Shown here: positions 12,207-21,612 of the stretch, piece by piece | How the letters are laid out: each line of letters opens with the position of its first letter | Position numbering within the stretch: position 1 is the first letter of the stretch | Assembly (NCBI GenBank): GCA_002632325.1 | Contig: NSJK01000003.1 | Span: 163,957-227,956, forward strand | Direction: 5' to 3' | DNA from: Lysobacterales bacterium | GTDB taxonomy: Bacteria; Pseudomonadota; Gammaproteobacteria; Xanthomonadales; Rhodanobacteraceae | Length of the DNA: 64,000 bases | Translations under genes and position numbers: made by a program | Notes under the pieces: generated by a model | The model's input: the letters and a program-made list of their open reading frames with translations, nothing else | Database searches by the model: none | What the model was told of the DNA's origin: nothing

Positions 12207-12212
12207 TATAAT
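12207..12212 (+). promoter_or_regulatory. -10 box of the sucA operon
   Basis: A consensus TATAAT 95 bases before the sucA GTG start. The sequence 17 bases upstream (CAACAA) is a poor -35, which would fit an activator- or repressor-controlled promoter. Confidence 0.6.
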
Positions 12213-12306
12213 CCCGGGTCGTGCCGGTTGCATTCACCGCAACGGCGCCCATCGGTTCGCAGCGCGCACCGCAGCGCGCTTTTTCCCGTGCAAGAAGGCA
12301 GCCAGC

Positions 12307-15210
12307 GTGAGCGCAAATCCGACACCCCAGAACCTGTTCGAGCGATTCCAGGCCAGCTCCGCGATCGGCGGCGGCAATGCGTCCTACATCGACGAACTCT
12401 ACGAGACCTGGTTGGCCGACCCGAATGCGGTCGAGCCGGGCTGGCGCAACTATTTCAACGAGCTGCAGACCGCACGTGGCACGCGTGATGCCTCTCACCT
12501 CGCCGCGATCGCGCGCATCGAAGCCGCACAGCGTCAGCCGCGTGAAGCCCAGGCCGCACTCGCTGCGGTGGCCGACCCGGGCAAGGCGCACAAACAGGCG
12601 GCCGTGCTCAAGCTCGTCACCGCCTACCGCTCGCGTGGTCATCTGGCCGCCCATCTGGATCCGCTCGAACTCGAGCGTGCCTTCCCCGCTTCCGATCTCG
12701 AAGCGATCGGCCTGCTGCCACGCCCGAGCGCGCCCGATCTGCAGCCCGAGTTCCATGGTCTGGGCGCCGCCGACATGGACAGCGAGTTCAATACCAGCTC
12801 GCTCGGTGGTCCGACCCACCAATCGCTGCGCAGCCTGCTCGAGCGCCTGCAGGCAACTTATGCCGGCAGCATCGGCGCCGAGTTCATGCACATCTCCGAT
12901 GTCGAGCAGCGTCAGTGGCTGCACGAGCAACTCGAACGCGCCGGTGGCAATTACGGACTGAGCAAGGCCGATCAGTTGCGCGTGCTCGAAAAGCTCGTGC
13001 AGGCCGATGGCCTCGAGCGCTTTCTGCACACCAAGTACGTCGGTCAGAAACGTTTCTCGCTCGAAGGCGGCGACAGCCTGATTCCGCTGCTCGACGAGAT
13101 CGTGCGCCGTGGCGGCAGCGACGGCATGCGCGACATGGTGATCGGCATGGCCCACCGCGGCCGCCTCAACGTGCTCGTCAACATCCTCGGCAAGTCGCCC
13201 GAAAAACTCTTCGCCGAGTTCGACGGCAAGTTCGATCACCCCGACGATCCGGCACATTCCGGCGACGTCAAATACCACATGGGCTTTTCCGCCAACGTCA
13301 AGACGCCGGGTCGCACCGTGCATCTGGCGCTCGCCTTCAATCCCTCGCATCTGGAGATCGTCAACCCGGTCGTCTGCGGCTCGGTGCGCGCGCGACAGGT
13401 TCGGCGCAAGGACGAACATCGCGCCCAGGTGGTGCCAATCCTCATCCATGGCGACTCGGCCTTTGCCGGCCAGGGCGTCAACATGGAACTGCTCAACATG
13501 TCGCAGGCGCGCGGTTTCGCGGTCGGCGGCTCGATCCACGTGGTGGTCAACAACCAGGTCGGCTTCACCACCTCCAACCCGCACGACACACGCTCGACGC
13601 TCTACAGCACCGATGTCGCCAAGATGGTCAATGCGCCGGTGTTCCACGTCAACGGCGATGATCCGGAAGCCGTGCTGTTCGTGGCGCGTCTGGCATTCGA
13701 TTACCGGCAGAAGTTCAAGCGCGACGTCGTCATCGACATCGTCTGCTACCGTCGCCATGGTCACAACGAGGCCGATGAGCCGTCGGCAACGCAGCCGCTG
13801 ATGTACCAGATCATCCGCAAGCGGCCGACCGCGCGCGAGATCTACGCACAGCGTCTGGTCGCCGCGGGCGTGATCGCCGATGGCGATGCGCAGAAACTCG
13901 TCGACGACTACCGCAAGCGCCTCGAAGCCGGCACGCCGATCCCCGAACTCGACGGCGACTTCAAGGATGTCTACGCCGTCGACTGGAGCCAGCACATCGG
14001 TGCGCGCCTCGATCAGGCGCTCGATACCGGCGTCGCCAAGGCCCAGCTTGCTGCGCTCAACCGCAGCATTCTCGACCTGCCGCAGGGCCTCACCCTGCAT
14101 CCGCGCGTGGCCAAGATCTACGAAACTCGCGTGGAAATGGCCGCCGGCACGCATCCGCTCGATTGGGGCGCGGCCGAGAATCTCGCCTATGCCTCGCTGA
14201 TTGCCGATGGCCACGACCTGCGCCTGGTGGGTCAGGACAGCGGACGCGGCACCTTCTTCCACCGCCATGCAGTGCTGCACGATCAGGGCAGCGGCGGCGA
14301 GTACCTGCCGCTGGCGCGCGTGCGTGAAGGCGCCAGCGTCACCATCGTCGACTCGCTGCTCAGCGAAGAAGCGGTGATGGCCTACGAGTACGGCTACTCC
14401 ACCGCCGATGCCAACACGCTGGTGCTGTGGGAAGCGCAGTTCGGCGACTTCGCCAACGGCGCGCAAGTCGTCGTTGATCAGTTCATTTCCTCGGGCGAAG
14501 CCAAGTGGGATCGCTTGTCCGGCCTCGTGCTGCTGCTGCCGCACGGCTACGAAGGTCAGGGGCCCGAGCATTCTTCGGCGCGCCTGGAGCGTTACCTGCA
14601 ACTGTGCGCGCTCGACAACATGCAAGTGTGCGTACCGACCACGCCCGCACAGATGTTCCACCTGCTGCGCCGCCAGATGCGCCGCGACTGCCGCAAGCCG
14701 CTCATCGTGCTCACACCCAAGTCACTGCTGCGCCACAAGCTCGCGGTGTCCTCGCTCGACGAGCTCGCCACGGGCGGCTTCCAGCGCATGATTGCCGACA
14801 GCACCGCCAAGGGCGGCAAGAAGGTGGCACGCGCCGTGCTGTGTTCGGGCAAGGTCTATTACGACCTCGTCGAGGAAGCCGCCAAGCGGGGCGTGAACGA
14901 TGTGGCGATCATCCGCGTCGAGCAACTCTATCCGTTCCCACGCGAGGAAGTCAGCGCGCAGTTGCGCAAGTATCCCGCGCTCAAGGACGTGGTCTGGTGC
15001 CAGGAAGAGCCGATGAATCAGGGTGCGTGGTACCAGATTCGTCACCACCTGCAGGCGGTCGCACCCGCTTCGACCACACTCGGTTACGCCGGGCGTGGTC
15101 GCTCGCCTGCGCCGGCCTGTGGTCATCTGTCGACCCACGTGGCCGAACAGGCCGCCTTGGTCGAGCAGGCGCTGGTTGGCCCGGCCGGTACCGACAACGC
15201 CAACGAGTGA
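12307..15210 (+). CDS. sucA: 2-oxoglutarate dehydrogenase E1 component
   Basis: Thiamine-diphosphate-dependent decarboxylase of the 2-oxoglutarate dehydrogenase complex. 967 residues from a GTG (AGAAGG upstream); the N-terminal segment [27 protein letters not shown] is the usual E2/E3-interacting start. The substrate- and ThDP-binding blocks are intact: [72 protein letters not shown] and the C-terminal [17 protein letters not shown]. First gene of sucA-sucB-(small secreted)-lpdA. The expected promoter and an FNR-like box lie within 170 bases upstream. No frameshift or odd composition. Confidence 0.97.
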   Translation: MSANPTPQNLFERFQASSAIGGGNASYIDELYETWLADPNAVEPGWRNYFNELQTARGTRDASHLAAIARIEAAQRQPREAQAALAAVADPGKAHKQAAVLKLVTAYRSRGHLAAHLDPLELERAFPASDLEAIGLLPRPSAPDLQPEFHGLGAADMDSEFNTSSLGGPTHQSLRSLLERLQATYAGSIGAEFMHISDVEQRQWLHEQLERAGGNYGLSKADQLRVLEKLVQADGLERFLHTKYVGQKRFSLEGGDSLIPLLDEIVRRGGSDGMRDMVIGMAHRGRLNVLVNILGKSPEKLFAEFDGKFDHPDDPAHSGDVKYHMGFSANVKTPGRTVHLALAFNPSHLEIVNPVVCGSVRARQVRRKDEHRAQVVPILIHGDSAFAGQGVNMELLNMSQARGFAVGGSIHVVVNNQVGFTTSNPHDTRSTLYSTDVAKMVNAPVFHVNGDDPEAVLFVARLAFDYRQKFKRDVVIDIVCYRRHGHNEADEPSATQPLMYQIIRKRPTAREIYAQRLVAAGVIADGDAQKLVDDYRKRLEAGTPIPELDGDFKDVYAVDWSQHIGARLDQALDTGVAKAQLAALNRSILDLPQGLTLHPRVAKIYETRVEMAAGTHPLDWGAAENLAYASLIADGHDLRLVGQDSGRGTFFHRHAVLHDQGSGGEYLPLARVREGASVTIVDSLLSEEAVMAYEYGYSTADANTLVLWEAQFGDFANGAQVVVDQFISSGEAKWDRLSGLVLLLPHGYEGQGPEHSSARLERYLQLCALDNMQVCVPTTPAQMFHLLRRQMRRDCRKPLIVLTPKSLLRHKLAVSSLDELATGGFQRMIADSTAKGGKKVARAVLCSGKVYYDLVEEAAKRGVNDVAIIRVEQLYPFPREEVSAQLRKYPALKDVVWCQEEPMNQGAWYQIRHHLQAVAPASTTLGYAGRGRSPAPACGHLSTHVAEQAALVEQALVGPAGTDNANE

Positions 15211-15219
15211 CGACGCGGC

Positions 15220-15248
15220 ATGACCGTCCCGCAATGCGAGACGGTCAT
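15220..15248 (+). repeat. inverted repeat between sucA and sucB
   Basis: ATGACCGTC (15220-15228) and GACGGTCAT (15240-15248) form a 9-bp stem with an 11-base loop in the 149-base sucA-sucB gap. No T-run follows, so it is more likely an mRNA processing or stability hairpin, or a weak attenuator, than a full terminator. A TACAAT at 15285-15290 could be a -10 box for a secondary sucB promoter. Confidence 0.45.
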
Positions 15249-15359
15249 GTGCAGCAAAGGCGGCGCACAAACGCCACTTCCACCTACAATTGCGGTTTCC
15301 AGATCCAGTGTCCTCTCCTGCCCGGAGAGGCGTTGCACAAGCCCGAGGACATCCACGTC

Positions 15360-16568
15360 ATGTCGATTGAAGTCAAGGTTCCCGTTCTTCCCGAGTCGGT
15401 CTCCGATGCGACCATCGCCAGCTGGCACAAGCAGCCCGGCGATGCAGTCAAGCGTGACGAGAATCTCGTCGATCTGGAAACCGACAAGGTCGTGCTCGAA
15501 GTACCGGCCCCGGCCGACGGCGTGCTCAAGGAAATCAAGTTCGCCACCGGCGCGACCGTGACCAGTCAGCAAGTGCTGGCGATTCTCGAAGAAGGCGCGG
15601 TGGCCGCTGCTCCCGCTGCCGCCAAGGTACCGACTGCCACAGCGAGCGCTGCGCCCGCAGCCGCAGCGCCACCGGCAACCGCAGCGAAGTCGGGGGATCT
15701 GTCGCCGGCCGGTCAGCGCATCGCCGCCGAGAACAACATCGATCCGGCGCAGGTGGCCGCAACCGGCCGCGATGGCCGCGTGACCAAGGAAGATCTCGTC
15801 AATTTCATGCGCACCGGCTCGCCCGCCGCCGCGGCACCCGCGGCAACCGTCAAACCAACACCGGGCGCGCGTCCCGAAGAGCGCGTGCCGATGACGCGCA
15901 TGCGCGCCAAGATCGCCGAACGCCTCATGCAGTCGAAGAATTCGATCGCGATGCTGACCTCGTTCAACGAGATCAACCTCGCCAAGGTCGCGGCGATGCG
16001 CAAGGAACTGGGCGAGCAATTCGAGAAGGCCAACGGCATCAAGCTCGGCTACATGAGTTTCTTCGTCAAGGCAGCCTGCGAGGCGCTCAAGCGCCATCCG
16101 ATCGTCAATGCCTCGGTCGACGGCAACGACGTCATCTATCACGGCTATCAGGACATTTCGGTCGCGGTGTCGACCGACAAGGGCCTGGTCACGCCGGTGC
16201 TGCGCGATGCGCAGGACATGGGCTTCGCACAGATCGAGAAGGCAATCGCCGACTTCGCCCAACGTGCACGCAAGGGCGGGCTCACGCTCGATGACCTGCA
16301 GGGCGGCACCTTCACGATCACCAACGGCGGCACCTTCGGCTCGCTGTTTTCCACGCCGATCGTCAATCCGCCGCAGAGCGCGATCCTGGGCATGCACACG
16401 ATCAAGGAACGCGCGGTGGTCGAAAACGGTCAGGTCGTGGCGGCGCCGATGATGTACGTGGCGATCAGCTACGACCACCGCATCATCGACGGCAAGGATG
16501 CGGTGCTGTTCCTGGTCGACATCAAGAACCAACTGGAAAACCCGCAGCGCATGTTGCTCGGGATGTGA
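15360..16568 (+). CDS. sucB: dihydrolipoyllysine succinyltransferase (2-oxoglutarate dehydrogenase E2)
   Basis: Core enzyme of the complex: takes the succinyl group onto its lipoyl arm and passes it to CoA. 402 residues. A single lipoyl domain carries the target lysine 43 in [11 protein letters not shown]; after an Ala/Pro hinge comes the E3-binding domain (about 116-152, [19 protein letters not shown]) and a second hinge, then the catalytic domain ending [16 protein letters not shown] with the HxxxDG active-site motif. The sequence [18 protein letters not shown] is the typical succinyltransferase block. Start ATG at 15360 gives the standard [14 protein letters not shown]. Confidence 0.97.
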   Translation: MSIEVKVPVLPESVSDATIASWHKQPGDAVKRDENLVDLETDKVVLEVPAPADGVLKEIKFATGATVTSQQVLAILEEGAVAAAPAAAKVPTATASAAPAAAAPPATAAKSGDLSPAGQRIAAENNIDPAQVAATGRDGRVTKEDLVNFMRTGSPAAAAPAATVKPTPGARPEERVPMTRMRAKIAERLMQSKNSIAMLTSFNEINLAKVAAMRKELGEQFEKANGIKLGYMSFFVKAACEALKRHPIVNASVDGNDVIYHGYQDISVAVSTDKGLVTPVLRDAQDMGFAQIEKAIADFAQRARKGGLTLDDLQGGTFTITNGGTFGSLFSTPIVNPPQSAILGMHTIKERAVVENGQVVAAPMMYVAISYDHRIIDGKDAVLFLVDIKNQLENPQRMLLGM

Positions 16569-16570
16569 GC

Positions 16571-16948
16571 ATGCGCTTACTGCCTGCGCTCGTGCTGTCC
16601 GGATTGTCCGCTGCCACGGTGATGGCAGCGGAAACCGATGCGCGCAGCCGCATCGAGCCGATCATTGCCCGACTCGATGCCCTGCTGGCGGTCGATCTGG
16701 GCTATTGCGAGCACGAACACGCGGATTTCGAGGATGCCTATCGGGCGCTCATCGAATCGCCGCCACCGCAAAACCTCAAGCGCGCAGCCGATGCCTTCGG
16801 TCTGAAATCGAACCCACCCAAGGAAGTCGATCACGAGCCGAGCAGGGAAAGCTGCTTCGCAGCCTTGAACAAGGCGAAGGGCATTTTCGACGAGCACGCA
16901 AGGTTTCTGCAGCAGCTTGCCGAAGACCTGCCTCCGAGCAAGGACTGA
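16571..16948 (+). CDS. small secreted protein of unknown function within the suc operon
   Basis: 125 residues with a signal peptide (MRLLPALVLSGLSAATVMAAE). The mature part is helical and acidic, with two cysteines (GYCEHEHADF and RESCFAALN) that could form a disulfide. I recognise no family. It begins two bases after the sucB stop; a GTG overlapping that stop (16565) is a possible alternative start. Placement between sucB and lpdA looks like an insertion into a metabolic operon, since its product should be periplasmic while the complex is cytoplasmic. Confidence 0.65.
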   Translation: MRLLPALVLSGLSAATVMAAETDARSRIEPIIARLDALLAVDLGYCEHEHADFEDAYRALIESPPPQNLKRAADAFGLKSNPPKEVDHEPSRESCFAALNKAKGIFDEHARFLQQLAEDLPPSKD

Positions 16949-17022
16949 AACACCCGTCATGGTTGTGCCATCGCGGTGACTGTCCGCGGGCGCGGCCCTC
17001 AAGAATCATCGTGGAGCCCCAA

Positions 17023-18450
17023 ATGAGCGAGCAGAACTTCGACGTCGTCGTCATCGGTGCCGGCCCGGCCGGTTATGTGGCTGCAATCCGCGCCGCCCAA
17101 CTCGGCCTCAAGACCGCCTGCGTGGACATGTTCACCGGCAAGGATGGCAAGGCCGCGCTCGGCGGCACCTGCCTCAACGTCGGCTGCATTCCGTCCAAGG
17201 CCTTGCTCGATTCCTCGCGCCAGTTCCACAACCTCACCCACACCTTTGGCGTGCACGGGATCAGCGCCAGGGACGCGGCGATCGACGTGCCGACGATGGT
17301 TGGGCGCAAGGACAAGATCGTCAAGCAGTTCACCGGCGGCATTGCCGCGCTGTTCAAGCAGAACAAGGTGAGCGCGTTCTTCGGCAAGGGACGCCTGCTG
17401 CCCAATCGTCAGGTCGAAATCACTGCGGCCGATGGCAGCAAGCAGACGCTGGCTGCGAGCAACGTGATCCTCGCCACCGGTTCGGTGCCGATCGAACTGC
17501 CGTTCGCGAAGTTCGACGGCAAGCACATCATCGACAATGCCGGAGCGCTCGACCTCGCAGACGTTCCCAAGCGCCTGGGCGTGATCGGAGCGGGCGTGAT
17601 CGGTCTGGAACTGGGCAGCGTGTGGAAGCGGTTGGGCAGTGACGTGACGATCATCGAGGCACTGCCCGATTTCCTCGCTGCCGCCGACGCGGAAGTCGCC
17701 AAGACCGCTGCGCGCGAATTCGCCAAGCAGGGTCTCAAGATTGAACTCGGCGCCAAGCTGTCGAAGGCCGAGATCAAGGGCAATGAAGTTCATCTGACCT
17801 ATGCCGGCAAGGATGGCGACAAGCAGCTCGTCGTGGACAAGCTGCTGGTGGCGGTGGGTCGCCGCGCCTACACGCAAGGCGTGCTCGCCGACGGCACCGG
17901 CGTCAGTACCGACGAGCGCGGTCGCATCGTCGTCGATGAACATTGCTGGACCGGCGCCGAAGGTGTGTGGGCCGTGGGCGACTGCGTGCGCGGACCAATG
18001 CTCGCGCACAAGGGCTCGGAAGAAGGTGTGATGGTCGCCGAGTTGATCGCGGGCAAGGCCGGTCACATCAACATGGACACGATTCCGTGGGTGATCTACA
18101 CCGAACCGGAAATCGCCTGGGTCGGCAAGACCGAGGCGCAGTGCAAGGCCGACAACATTCCGTACAAGACCGGCAGCTTCCCGTTTGCGGCCATCGGTCG
18201 CGCGGTGGCGATGAACGAACCCGCCGGCTTCGTGAAGATGATCGCGCACGCCGAAACCGACCGCATCCTCGGCGTGCATCTGGTCGGCGCGAATGTCTCC
18301 GAGTTGGTCGCCGAATGCGTCGTGGCGATGGAATTCAAGGGCTCGTCCGAAGATCTCGCCCGCATCGTGCACGCACATCCGACCCTGAGCGAAGCCGTGC
18401 ATGAAGCGGCGCTCTCGGTCGACAAGCGCGCGATCCACAAGGGCAACTGA
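17023..18450 (+). CDS. lpdA: dihydrolipoyl dehydrogenase (E3)
   Basis: Flavoprotein that reoxidises the E2 lipoyl groups with NAD+. 475 residues, starting MSEQNFDVVVIGAGPAGYVAA with the FAD-binding GxGxxG. The redox disulfide is in GGTCLNVGCIPSKALLDSS, the NAD-binding fingerprint in LGVIGAGVIGLELGSVW, and the C-terminal catalytic His-Glu pair in HAHPTLSEAVHEAAL. The ATG follows GGAG by eight bases. Linked to sucAB, so it is the dedicated E3 of the 2-oxoglutarate complex, perhaps shared with pyruvate dehydrogenase. Confidence 0.96.
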   Translation: MSEQNFDVVVIGAGPAGYVAAIRAAQLGLKTACVDMFTGKDGKAALGGTCLNVGCIPSKALLDSSRQFHNLTHTFGVHGISARDAAIDVPTMVGRKDKIVKQFTGGIAALFKQNKVSAFFGKGRLLPNRQVEITAADGSKQTLAASNVILATGSVPIELPFAKFDGKHIIDNAGALDLADVPKRLGVIGAGVIGLELGSVWKRLGSDVTIIEALPDFLAAADAEVAKTAAREFAKQGLKIELGAKLSKAEIKGNEVHLTYAGKDGDKQLVVDKLLVAVGRRAYTQGVLADGTGVSTDERGRIVVDEHCWTGAEGVWAVGDCVRGPMLAHKGSEEGVMVAELIAGKAGHINMDTIPWVIYTEPEIAWVGKTEAQCKADNIPYKTGSFPFAAIGRAVAMNEPAGFVKMIAHAETDRILGVHLVGANVSELVAECVVAMEFKGSSEDLARIVHAHPTLSEAVHEAALSVDKRAIHKGN

Positions 18451-18506
18451 GCACTGCCCCAAAGGTCGGGCGACGGCGTGACGAGCAGGACAGCGAGCAG
18501 ACAACG

Positions 18507-19505
18507 ATGAACGGCAGCAGCACGTTTTCCGCCTTCCGCATCCACAACGATGACAAGGGTTATCGTGCTGGCATCGAGGAGATGTCGACCGATGCGCTCT
18601 CGCCCGGCGAGGTGCTGGTCAAGGTCGCGTTCTCTTCGGTCAACTACAAGGACGCCTTGGCCGGCACCGGCAAGGGCAAGATCCTGCGTCAGTTTCCGCT
18701 CAATGGCGGCATCGATCTGGCCGGTTACGTGGCGGCATCGAGTGACCCGGCGTTCAAGGAAGGCGACGAGGTGCTGTGCACCGGTTGCGGTCTGTCGGAA
18801 ACCCGCGACGGCGGCTACGCACAGTTCGCACGACTCGAATCGCAGTGGGCGATTCCGCTGCCGCAAGGCCTGACCCTGCGTGAGTCAATGCAAATCGGCA
18901 CGGCGGGATTCACCGCGGCGCTCGCGCTCACGCAGATGATCCGCAATGGTCAGGCGCCGGCGATGGGCCCGATCGTCGTCACCGGCGCGACCGGCGGTGT
19001 CGGCTCGCTGGCGATCGACATCCTCACGCGCGCCGGCTTCGAGGCGCACGCGATCACCGGCAAGGTCGACCAGTTCGACTATCTGATCGGACTCGGCGCC
19101 AAGCAGTGCATCGCCCGTGAAGGCCTGCACTGGGGCCAGCGGCCGCTGGAAACCGCGCGTTGGGCCGGCGCGATCGACAATGTCGGCGGCGACACCCTTG
19201 CCGGCCTCACCCGCGTGATCAAGCCCTACGGCAACATCGCCACCTGCGGCAATGCAGCGAGCATCGAACTGGCCACCACGGTGATGCCGTTCATCATCCG
19301 CGGCCTGTCGGTACTCGGCGTCGCTTCGGCCGGCACTGCGCGCGTGCTGCGCGACGAGATCTGGCAGCAGCTCGCCGGACCATGGAAGCCGGCGCATTTG
19401 CAAACCATTGCAAATCGTGAAGTCGGCCTGACGGAACTGCCCGACACCTTTGCGGCGCTGCTTGCGGGTGGCGCCCACGGCCGCACGCTGGTCCGGCTCG
19501 ATTGA
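18507..19505 (+). CDS. YhdH/AcuI-type NADPH-dependent acryloyl-CoA reductase / quinone oxidoreductase
   Basis: 332-residue medium-chain dehydrogenase. SSVNYKDALAGTGKGKI and the zinc-less catalytic domain mark the YhdH/YhfP group; the nucleotide site is VVTGATGGVGSLAIDIL. YhdH-type enzymes (AcuI) reduce acryloyl-CoA to propionyl-CoA with NADPH and are thought to detoxify this reactive acyl-CoA. The last residues GRTLVRLD are typical of the family C-terminus. Located 56 bases after lpdA, so read-through from the suc operon is possible. Confidence 0.88.
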   Translation: MNGSSTFSAFRIHNDDKGYRAGIEEMSTDALSPGEVLVKVAFSSVNYKDALAGTGKGKILRQFPLNGGIDLAGYVAASSDPAFKEGDEVLCTGCGLSETRDGGYAQFARLESQWAIPLPQGLTLRESMQIGTAGFTAALALTQMIRNGQAPAMGPIVVTGATGGVGSLAIDILTRAGFEAHAITGKVDQFDYLIGLGAKQCIAREGLHWGQRPLETARWAGAIDNVGGDTLAGLTRVIKPYGNIATCGNAASIELATTVMPFIIRGLSVLGVASAGTARVLRDEIWQQLAGPWKPAHLQTIANREVGLTELPDTFAALLAGGAHGRTLVRLD

Positions 19506-19511
19506 TCGCAC

Positions 19512-19541
19512 TTGGCGCCAACGCGAAACCGAGCCTAGAAT
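19512..19541 (+). promoter_or_regulatory. promoter of pilH
   Basis: TTGGCG (19512-19517) and TAGAAT (19536-19541) with an 18-base spacer, 28 bases before the pilH ATG; an AGGGGG ribosome-binding site lies between. Confidence 0.55.
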
Positions 19542-19568
19542 GAAGCGTCCACAGGGGGTATACCGAAC

Positions 19569-19937
19569 ATGTCCAAAGTCCTGATCATCGACGACTCACC
19601 TTCACAGCTGGTCAGCATGAAGCGCGCGGTCGAGAAGCTCGGCCACGAGGTCGTCACTGCCGAAGATGGCGCGGCTGGTGTCGAAGCGGCCAAGCGCGAA
19701 CTGCCCGACCTCATCCTCATGGACGTGGTCATGCCCAACCTCAATGGCTTCCAGGCCACGCGCACGATTTCCAAGGACGCGAGCACCAGCCATATTCCCA
19801 TCGTGCTGGTGACCACCAAGGATCAGGACACCGATCGCGTGTGGGGCATGCGCCAGGGCGCCAAGGCTTACGTGACCAAGCCGATCGACGACGCCGAACT
19901 CATGCGCGTCATCAAGGAATACCTGCCCGCCAGCTGA
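19569..19937 (+). CDS. pilH: single-domain response regulator, type IV pilus PilH-like
   Basis: 122-residue CheY-like receiver without an output domain. Acidic pocket D8/D9, phosphorylation site D52 (LILMDVVMPNLNG), conserved T82/T83 region and K104 (AYVTKPID) are present. The run NLNGFQATRTISKDASTS.IPIVLVTTKDQDTDRVWGMRQGAKAY closely follows Pseudomonas PilH, the regulator that opposes PilG in the Chp system controlling twitching motility and cAMP. The partner genes pilG/I/J/chpA are not in this window, so a role in another chemotaxis-like pathway cannot be excluded. Confidence 0.85.
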   Translation: MSKVLIIDDSPSQLVSMKRAVEKLGHEVVTAEDGAAGVEAAKRELPDLILMDVVMPNLNGFQATRTISKDASTSHIPIVLVTTKDQDTDRVWGMRQGAKAYVTKPIDDAELMRVIKEYLPAS

Positions 19938-20003
19938 ACCCTTCGAGCGGGGCCAAGGCCCTGCCTGAGTGGATCACGAGCGGCGTCCGTACTTGCGGCG
20001 CAC

Positions 20004-20894
20004 TCACGCCTTGCGTGGATCAAACCCCGGAAATGATTGCGCGAGTGTGGCCCAGGCCTCGCGCTCCGCTTCGCTGTGCGCATGCGGAACGTGCACGACC
20101 AGCGTGACGATCTGATCTCCCGGCGTCTTGCCCGGCCAGCCACGACCGCGCAGACGCATCTTGCGACCACTGTCCGATCCGGCAGGGATGCGCAGCTCGA
20201 CGCTGCCGCCCAGCGTGGGCACGGTCACGCTCGCACCCAGCGCGGCTTCCCATGGTGCCACCGCCAGCGTGCTCAGCACATCGCGTCCATCGAGCGCGAA
20301 GCGGGCGTCTTCGCGCAGGCCGACTTCGAGGATGAGGTCGCCTGCAGGCCCGCCATGGCTGCCCGCATGTCCCTGCCCGACCAGACGAATCTGCTGCCCA
20401 GGAAGAATGCCAGCAGGAATCTTGACCTCGAGTGTGCGCGTCTGACGACCATCACCGAGACTGATGCGCTCACTGCCGCCGGCATGGGCCCGCGCCATCT
20501 CGATCGCGATCTGCGCGTGCAGATCACGCCCGCGGCGCGGCCCCGCGTTGCGCTGCGCACCTCCCGCGCGCCCGAACAACGATTCGAAGAAGTCGCTGAA
20601 ATCGGCTTCGTCGCCGCCGCCGCCCTGCGGGTGATGCCAGTTCGGCGGCGGCCCGCGAAAGGCATCGCCCCCGCGATAACCGCCCGCACGAATCTGGTCG
20701 TAGGCCTTGCGCCGCTCGGGCTCCTTGAGCGCCTCCCAGGCTTCGTTGACGGCCTTGAACTTGTCTTCGGCACCGGCTTCCTTGCTCACGTCGGGGTGGT
20801 ATTTGCGCGCAAGCCGACGGTACGCCGACTTGATGTCGGCATCGCTGGCATCGGCCTTCACGCCGAGGGTGTCGTAGTAATCCTTGAATTCCAT
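20004..20894 (-). CDS. DnaJ-class co-chaperone (CbpA-like)
   Basis: 296 residues. The J domain occupies residues 1-70 with HPD at 33-35 (KYHPDVS); a Gly/Phe-rich linker follows (WHHPQGGGGDEADFSDFFESLFG), then two beta-barrel substrate-binding domains (LEVKIPAGILPGQQIRLVGQG and VELRIPAGSDSGRKMRLRGRGWPGK). The cysteine-rich zinc domain of true DnaJ is absent, as in CbpA/DjlA-type proteins. It should stimulate DnaK. ATG at 20894 is preceded by GGAG. It lies 128 bases downstream of hsp20 on the same strand, with a hairpin between them; heat-shock read-through is plausible. Confidence 0.9.
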   Translation of the reverse strand: MEFKDYYDTLGVKADASDADIKSAYRRLARKYHPDVSKEAGAEDKFKAVNEAWEALKEPERRKAYDQIRAGGYRGGDAFRGPPPNWHHPQGGGGDEADFSDFFESLFGRAGGAQRNAGPRRGRDLHAQIAIEMARAHAGGSERISLGDGRQTRTLEVKIPAGILPGQQIRLVGQGHAGSHGGPAGDLILEVGLREDARFALDGRDVLSTLAVAPWEAALGASVTVPTLGGSVELRIPAGSDSGRKMRLRGRGWPGKTPGDQIVTLVVHVPHAHSEAEREAWATLAQSFPGFDPRKA

Positions 20895-20919
20895 GCTCTG
20901 CTCCAGGCCGAAACGAAAA

Positions 20920-20951
20920 TGCCCGCGCACCAGCAGCCTGGTTCGCGGGCA
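20920..20951 (-). terminator. hairpin between hsp20 and the dnaJ-like gene
   Basis: Read on the minus strand, a 12- to 13-bp interrupted stem (TGCCCGCG and CGCGGGCA as the outer arms, ACCAG/CTGGT inside) closes a GCTG loop and is followed by TTTTCG. This is a probable partial terminator that would lower expression of the dnaJ-like gene relative to hsp20. Confidence 0.6.
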
Positions 20952-21022
20952 GTTTTCGCGCGCTCAGTGGCTCAAGGGCAGGCGGCAGCGTAGCAAAAGC
21001 GCCGCCCCCACCGCGCTTGCAC

Positions 21023-21469
21023 TCAGCCCTTGATTTCGATGCGCCGCGGCGTGGTCTCGGGTTTCTTCGGAATCGAGATCTCGAGCACGCCATGGCGACC
21101 CGCTGCCGTGATGCCATCGGCATCGGCGCTGTCGGGCAACGCGAAGCGGCGATGGAACGTGCCGTGCGTGCGCTCGACGCGCGTGAACTGGCCGTTGACT
21201 TCCTTGCTCTCGGATGCGCGCTCGCCCTTGAGCGAGAGGATGCCCTTGTCCATGTGAATCTCGATCGCCTTGGGATCGACACCCGGCACATCGGCAAAGA
21301 TCACGAAGCGCTTGTCCTCTTCCTTGATGTCCACGCGCGGCGCCCACTGGCTGGTCACGACATTGGACTGGTCGGCATCGGCCACATTCAAGAAACGATC
21401 GAACACGCCCTTGAGCTCGTCCTGCAGATTGCCCTGCGCTGCCCACGGCGAATAACGGGTAATGCTCAT
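21023..21469 (-). CDS. small heat-shock protein, Hsp20/alpha-crystallin family
   Basis: 148-residue ATP-independent holdase. The alpha-crystallin domain runs from about 45 to 140 (APRVDIKEEDKRFVIFADVPGVDPKAIEI, GILSLKGER, FHRRFALPDSAD, GVLEISIPKK), and the C-terminal anchor appears as IEI before the end. The N-terminus SITRYSPWAAQGNLQDELKGVFDRF is typical of class A bacterial sHsps. ATG at 21469 has GGAG six bases upstream. A good sigma-32 promoter lies about 50 bases upstream. Confidence 0.94.
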   Translation of the reverse strand: MSITRYSPWAAQGNLQDELKGVFDRFLNVADADQSNVVTSQWAPRVDIKEEDKRFVIFADVPGVDPKAIEIHMDKGILSLKGERASESKEVNGQFTRVERTHGTFHRRFALPDSADADGITAAGRHGVLEISIPKKPETTPRRIEIKG

Positions 21470-21516
21470 GATCCACTCCGACTTTCGGGACGGCGCGGTG
21501 CGCCGCGATGAACAGG

Positions 21517-21544
21517 AGATGGAGGCCACCACGCGCGATTCAAG
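21517..21544 (-). promoter_or_regulatory. sigma-32 (heat-shock) promoter of hsp20
   Basis: On the minus strand CTTGAA (21544-21539) and CTCCATCT (21524-21517) are separated by 14 bases. The RpoH consensus is CTTGAAA - 11 to 16 - CCCCATnT; the -10 differs at one position. Predicted 5' leader about 40 nt, containing a CGGCGC/GCGCCG hairpin. Confidence 0.8.
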
Positions 21545-21612
21545 TGGGCTGCGACATCCGGGCTGCGCGGCTTATGATGACGACCTGTACCACGCTCGCG
21601 AGGAAGCACCAG

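Noticed and set aside
11926..14661. 911-residue open frame on the minus strand
   Set aside because: It is the antisense shadow of sucA in GC-rich DNA; the protein has no recognisable domain and sucA is unambiguous.
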